Shown: positions 63,451-64,000 of the stretch, one piece after another
How the letters are laid out: every line of letters starts with the position of its first letter
Position numbering within the stretch: position 1 is the first letter of the stretch
Assembly (NCBI RefSeq): GCF_014635865.1
Contig: NZ_BMDQ01000001.1
Span: forward strand, 124,001-188,000
Source: Winogradskyella haliclonae
GTDB taxonomy: Bacteria; Bacteroidota; Bacteroidia; Flavobacteriales; Flavobacteriaceae
DNA: 64,000 bases
Direction of reading: 5' to 3'
Notes under the pieces: generated by a model
Told to the model about the DNA's origin: nothing
The model's database searches: none
What the model saw: the letters and a program-made list of their open reading frames with translations, nothing else
Translations under genes and position numbers: made by a program

Positions 63451-64000
63451 TTACTCAATTGGTGCTTTGGTTTGATTATTATTTACTAACCTAGAAAGAC
63501 CTAAAGGGTTTTCATTCTTTAACTCATCTGGTAATAAATTATTAGGCCAATCTTGATAGCTAAATGGTCTTACCCATCGCTTTATAGAGTGAATACCAAC
63601 AGCAGTAAAACGGCTATCCGTTGAAGAAGGATATGGCCCACCATGAACCATCGATGGACAAACCTCAACACCAGTCGGAACACCATTATAAATTAATCTT
63701 CCTACTCTATTTTGCAATGCAGAAACAACTTCAGAATAGTTAGAGGCCTCATTTTTTTCAGCAATTAGAGTCCCTGTTAATTGTCCTTCTAATTTTGAGA
63801 TGATCTCTTCTAATTGTGCTTTGCTCTCACATTGAATAACCATAGAAAATGGGCCAAAAACTTCTTGGTGTAAGGTTGTGTTATTTAAAAATGTATCTCC
63901 ATTAACACTTATTACAGTTTGACTGGCATAGTTTGGCTGTGCTTCATCCTTATAATTTGCAACAACCTTTATACTATCATGAGATAGGGCTTTTTCTTTA
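63451..64000 (-). CDS. Aldehyde dehydrogenase, C-terminal part (2,5-dioxovalerate type); N terminus outside window
   Basis: The frame stays open to the window edge, giving about 183 residues of an NAD(P)-dependent aldehyde dehydrogenase. HQEVFGPFSMV is the conserved cofactor-site motif; the tail with VGRLIYNGVPTGVEV and MVHGGPYPSSTD matches the alpha-ketoglutarate semialdehyde (2,5-dioxovalerate) group, which performs the last step of hydroxyproline breakdown. The Met at 63843 is inside this motif and not the start. The catalytic Cys and Glu lie beyond the edge. Confidence 0.92.
   Translation of the reverse strand, partial: KEKALSHDSIKVVANYKDEAQPNYASQTVISVNGDTFLNNTTLHQEVFGPFSMVIQCESKAQLEEIISKLEGQLTGTLIAEKNEASNYSEVVSALQNRVGRLIYNGVPTGVEVCPSMVHGGPYPSSTDSRFTAVGIHSIKRWVRPFSYQDWPNNLLPDELKNENPLGLSRLVNNNQTKAPIE

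Noticed and set aside
63451..63843. The aldehyde dehydrogenase fragment read as a complete 130-residue gene.
   Set aside because: The Met at 63843 is within the conserved EVFGPFSMV motif and the frame is open to the window edge.
1..64000. Phage genes, transposases, CRISPR arrays, rRNA operons.
   Set aside because: Looked for on both strands; no integrase, transposase, capsid, repeat-spacer or rRNA-like sequence was seen.

Overview
The window looks like the chromosome of a marine-type member of the Flavobacteriaceae (Bacteroidota). The DNA is AT-rich. It carries a SusC/SusD outer-membrane glycan uptake pair, two enzymes ending in type IX secretion (T9SS) sorting tails, lipoproteins with short Bacteroidota-style lipoboxes, a mevalonate pathway, and promoters of the Bacteroidota form TTG-N19-TAnnTTTG. 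No phage, transposase, CRISPR array or rRNA was seen. One tRNA gene (Leu, UAG) is present.

Layout. 1-5264: the tail of an OmpR-type response regulator, an exported protein, a deoxynucleoside kinase, a Rieske/glutamate-synthase fusion with an unknown partner, and an App1-type phosphatase. 5339-8398: a membrane ion-pumping pyrophosphatase beside a soluble one. 8471-15044 (minus strand): a pseudouridine-synthase paralogue lacking its catalytic Asp, a nitrilase, a UbiA prenyltransferase, a mevalonate kinase-like protein, diphosphomevalonate decarboxylase, DUF1697 and a flavoprotein. 15103-19700: two envelope proteins, one a 1231-residue lipoprotein that joins a phosphoesterase, a kinase-like domain and an outer-membrane barrel. 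19786-23403: a tight four-gene operon with ergothioneine enzymes EgtD and EgtB, an alpha/beta-hydrolase-OsmC fusion and DUF427. 23533-27128: an HD-domain protein fused to a Pycsar-effector-like membrane module, converging on a large GAF protein.

27242-50518 is a complete alpha-glucan utilisation locus. On the plus strand, SusC, SusD, SusE and a T9SS alpha-amylase bind, cut and import starch-like glucans. On the minus strand, three GH13 enzymes, a GH31 and an esterase act in the envelope; an MFS carrier, a GH65 phosphorylase and beta-phosphoglucomutase turn maltose into glucose and glucose-6-phosphate in the cytoplasm. A LacI regulator sits between the arms, with a perfect 16-bp palindromic operator before susC.

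50519-64000: tRNA-Leu, an M20 dipeptidase, a DoxX-like membrane protein, a T9SS M28 peptidase, a BlaI/M56 (BlaR1-like) signalling pair with an operator laid over its promoter, DUF4407, DUF4440, a DUF1905 gene with a defective or unusual start, DUF1272, PhnA, and a trans-4-hydroxyproline catabolic operon running off the window end.

The items most worth following up are the HD-PycTM fusion, the phosphoesterase/kinase-like/barrel protein, the pseudouridine-synthase paralogue without its catalytic Asp, the ergothioneine-OsmC operon, and the DUF1905 gene whose start appears as ATA.
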